Of a stretch of 64,000 bases of DNA, positions 62,005 to 64,000 are shown piece by piece. Under the pieces are notes generated by a model. The model was not told where the DNA came from, did not search any database, and saw only the letters and a list, made by a program, of their open reading frames with translations. Position 1 is the stretch's first letter. Each line of letters begins with the position of its first letter. The DNA lies in assembly GCF_015142735.1 (NCBI RefSeq), contig NZ_JACSPN010000014.1, forward strand, positions 52,478-116,477, given 5' to 3'. The DNA is from Oerskovia douganii (GTDB taxonomy: Bacteria > Actinomycetota > Actinomycetes > Actinomycetales > Cellulomonadaceae). The translations under genes were made by a program, and so were the position numbers.

Positions 62005-62720
62005 GTCCCGACTCCTGGTGCACCTCGGGCGTGCTGTCGACGCCGTCACAGCAGAGGGAGCACGTCGCAGCGCCGTCTGATGCGACGGCGGGCCCGAGCT
62101 CGCGCAGGGTGACGGAGGCTTGTGTCGGCGCCACCTCGTGGGCGCAAGGAACCGGGCGACCCGCGACCGAGAGGGGCGTGGTCAGATCGTCGTAATGACA
62201 TAATGTACATTATCGGCGTTGACTGGAAGCGGCCGAGAGGGGCGAGAAACGGCGCGATCGCAGTACCCGAGCGCCCGAGCGGTTCGTCCGCACCATGGCC
62301 ACCACCGTCGTCGCTGGACACTTCTCACGAGGCTCGCGCGTCCATGACGTTCCGCGGGGCTGCCGCCGCACCCGGCACGTGCGCGCCGGCACGAGCCGGG
62401 TGCGGCACCCGAGGCAGAACTCCGCGCACGGCAATCTCAGACCGGATCGGCCGCTGGTTCGCCACGAACCCCACGTCGCTCGGTCCAGCCATCCGCACCC
62501 GGACGTCGAGTGCACCGACGGCAGCGAACGGCGTGTGTCGACGATGGTCCGTGCGATCCTCCTGGTGGCGGCGTCTCGGCCCGTCGAGACACCCGTGCGA
62601 TGGCCGCAGCCCGGGGAATCCTGCTGCCACTCCCCCGGGCCATCGCCTCCAAATCGTGCATCGTCGCAGGTCAGAGGCCATTATGACCCGGTCGTGAAGC
62701 CGCCCGGGCGCCACGGACGA
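62005..62720. other. 716-base stretch without a convincing gene
   Basis: Several open frames on both strands show the high Arg/Pro/Ser noise of non-coding GC-rich DNA, and none has a good start with a ribosome-binding site. The only clear signal is an AT-rich palindrome at 62200-62213. The stretch may be a decayed region or carry only regulatory sites. Confidence 0.55.
62200..62213. promoter_or_regulatory. perfect 14-bp AT-rich palindrome
   Basis: ATAATGTACATTAT equals its own reverse complement. Twelve of 14 bases are A/T in a genome that is about three-quarters G/C, so chance is unlikely. It looks like an operator for a small dimeric repressor. The nearest genes are the small membrane protein (start 196 bases to the left, minus strand) and the DUF1801 gene to the right. 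Confidence 0.5.
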
Positions 62721-63167
62721 TCAGCCTGCCGCCCTCTTGACGAGCTGTGCGATCGTCGCCTCGTTCTCCACCGTCAGCTCCGTGAGGGCGTACGCGACGG
62801 GCCACAGCGTGCCCTCGTCGAGCTGCGCGACGTCGTTGAAGCCGAAGGTCGGGTAACGCGCGCCGAACTTCTCCGCGGGCTGGAAGAAGCACAGGATCTT
62901 GCCGTCCTTGGCCCACCCGGGCATCCCGTACCAGGTCTTCGGTGCGAGCGATGGCGCGTGCTCTGCGACGAGCTCGTGGATCCTGGACGCCATGGAACGG
63001 TCGGGCTCCAAGAGCTCCGCGATCTTCTCGAGCTGGGCCTTCTCCGCGTCCGCACGGTTCGCGGACGCCTTGAGCTCCTTGGCGCGCTCCTTCATCGCCG
63101 CGCGTTCCTCGGCCGAGAATCCTTCGTACGCCTTGCTGGTCCTGGTCGACTTCGTGGTGCCGGTCAT
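62721..63167 (-). CDS. DUF1801 family protein (YdhG-like)
   Basis: 148 residues from ATG 63167, with GAGGGGA upstream. The N-terminal third is charged (YEGFSAEERAAMKERAKELKAS); the DUF1801 domain follows, with TWYGMPGWAKDGKILCFFQPAEKFGARYPTFGF (split here, about 82-113) and the late TVENEATIAQLVKRA. Members include Bacillus iron-chaperone-like YdhG proteins; function in actinobacteria unclear. Single gene on the minus strand. Confidence 0.82.
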   Translation of the reverse strand: MTGTTKSTRTSKAYEGFSAEERAAMKERAKELKASANRADAEKAQLEKIAELLEPDRSMASRIHELVAEHAPSLAPKTWYGMPGWAKDGKILCFFQPAEKFGARYPTFGFNDVAQLDEGTLWPVAYALTELTVENEATIAQLVKRAAG

Positions 63168-63936
63168 CGTGGTTCCCCTCCTCGGTGTGTCGTACGTCAG
63201 GATCGACGCTACTGAGCGGGGCCGGACGCCGCTTCTCCAGATCTGCTCGATCCCGACACGGCGGAAGCCAGGCGCAGTCAGCGGGCGGAATGTGCACCGC
63301 GCATTTCCCTGCCGCCTCCTGGACGGAAAGGATGAGTTGGCGGCAATGAATACTGCCCAGAATGCGCACGGTTGTTTCCCCGTCCGGATGCTCCGGACGC
63401 CCTCGATCGTCGGCGATGGACGTGACCGCCTCCGACCGGGTGTTCCGCCGGCGGACATACTGTCCCGACCGCCGGCTCCTCGACGGCCGTACCGCCGCTC
63501 CCCCGGGGCTGGCGCGTCCGGGCCGAGCCTGCGCCTCGACGAGGCCGTCTGCCGTCTGCCGTCTGCCGTCTGAGAACCGCAGCACCCGCTCGTCGTCTCC
63601 GCCGAAAGCATGGTTGACCTGCGAAGACGACCAGGTGCAGCGGATCTCACCCGGAGCGCTCCGGGCGCCGCACGCCCCCTCTGTGTGGCGCCCGGCACCG
63701 GGAGCAGCCCCCCTGAAGCGCCAGGGCACGCTCGACCGAGCGACGGGGTTGGCCCGGTGGGCGCGGTGGCCGCTGGCTACTCGTACGGCGCGTGCAGGGC
63801 GCCGGCGTGGCAGAGCGGCGGACCGTCTTTGCGGTACTGCCAGCAGGTGAATGTTTTCTCTGGCAATTGCGCGGCGCCTTGTCGCGGCGTGCGCGGTCGG
63901 GAATTCAGAATGCTCGTCCGCGGCTCAGAGGTGTTC
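63168..63936. other. 769-base stretch without a convincing gene
   Basis: No frame shows recognisable protein features. It holds a tandem 7-base repeat at 63544-63571 and somewhat lower GC patches around 63340-63370 and 63850-63870. It lies next to a truncated frame at the right edge, so it may be flank of a mobile element. Confidence 0.5.
63544..63571. repeat. four tandem copies of GCCGTCT
   Basis: GCCGTCT is repeated exactly four times head to tail (28 bp) in non-coding sequence. Typical of replication slippage; no function seen. Confidence 0.9.
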
Positions 63937-64000
63937 TCACCAGGCTGATTTGGCGGTTCCTCGTTGAAGGTGGAGCAGGACGAGGGCTGCTGCGGTGATC
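63937..64000 (-). CDS. possible C-terminal end of a gene running in from the right edge
   Basis: On the minus strand the frame entering from base 64000 reads ITAAALVLLHLQRGTAKSAW and stops at TGA (63937-63939). A short hydrophobic helix followed by a basic tail is the kind of C-terminus seen in several transposases, but 21 codons are too few to assign a family. Confidence 0.25.
   Translation of the reverse strand, partial: ITAAALVLLHLQRGTAKSAW

Noticed and set aside
62295..63215. 306-residue plus-strand frame in the tail
   Set aside because: Its second half is antisense to the DUF1801 gene and its first half is Arg/Pro/Ser noise without a ribosome-binding site.
63800..63830. tRNA-like fragment (GGCGTGGCAGAGCGG)
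   Set aside because: No acceptor or anticodon stem can be completed around it.

Overview
The window is about 64 kb of very GC-rich bacterial DNA with GTG starts, 4-base ATGA/GTGA overlaps and Streptomyces-like codon use. Gene order and families (actinobacterial integration host factor, GarA-type FHA protein, DUF881/small-basic-protein cluster, helicase-dead PriA, PyrR-controlled pyr operon with a PH-like membrane gene inside) point to an Actinomycetota chromosome. I infer order Micrococcales, near Cellulomonas/Oerskovia/Cellulosimicrobium; the family-level guess rests on general resemblance only. No rRNA, tRNA or CRISPR array was seen.

Layout. 1-6.7 kb: end of rpsD, two small membrane genes, alaS-ruvX-mltG-aroE. 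6.8-10.6 kb: a lone prepilin peptidase on the minus strand, then aroC-aroK-aroB. 10.7-14.2 kb: a minus-strand, translationally coupled trio (MFS permease, alpha/beta hydrolase, glycerophosphodiester phosphodiesterase). 14.4-17.3 kb: aroQ, a SatD-like regulator behind two operator-like dyads with its partner membrane gene, then efp-nusB. 17.5-26.6 kb: pyrR-pyrB-pyrC-(PH-like)-carA-carB-pyrF with a PyrR-binding leader. 26.7-37.4 kb: tyrosine phosphatase, mihF-gmk-rpoZ-coaBC, metK, priA, HAD phosphatase, fmt-rsmB. 37.5-43.7 kb: rpe, FMN riboswitch, ribD-ribE-ribBA-ribH, hisE-hisG. 43.8-46.6 kb: PH-domain membrane protein, a tiny ORF, and a DEAD-box RNA helicase on the minus strand. 46.9-53.3 kb: pgsA-DUF881-sbp-DUF881-garA-ftsR-bfn-merR, the counterpart of M. 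tuberculosis Rv1822-Rv1830 but without gcvH. 53.5-58.9 kb: pyruvate carboxylase, TetR regulator, metallo-hydrolase and a Cys/His-rich small protein. 59-64 kb: phospholipase D-type synthase, a tyrosine recombinase, then a sparse accessory tail.

How the genes work together. Most of the window is housekeeping metabolism: five shikimate steps (AroB, AroQ, AroE, AroK, AroC), de novo UMP synthesis except dihydroorotate dehydrogenase, the riboflavin pathway, two histidine steps, CoA and SAM synthesis, plus tRNA charging/formylation, rRNA methylation, transcription antitermination and envelope functions. Control elements readable in the sequence include the PyrR-binding RNA that sequesters the pyrR Shine-Dalgarno, the FMN riboswitch before ribD, dyads over the SatD-type promoter, a palindrome before the TetR gene, and a group of genes whose -10 box sits 6-7 bp before the start codon, predicting leaderless mRNAs.

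I did not find a clear new defence or mobile system. The best leads for undescribed biology are the lipid-turnover trio at 11-14 kb, the SatD-type dyads at 14.9 kb, the metallo-hydrolase/Cys-His small protein pair at 57.8-58.9 kb, the leaderless promoters, and the recombinase-linked tail with an isolated AT-rich palindrome.
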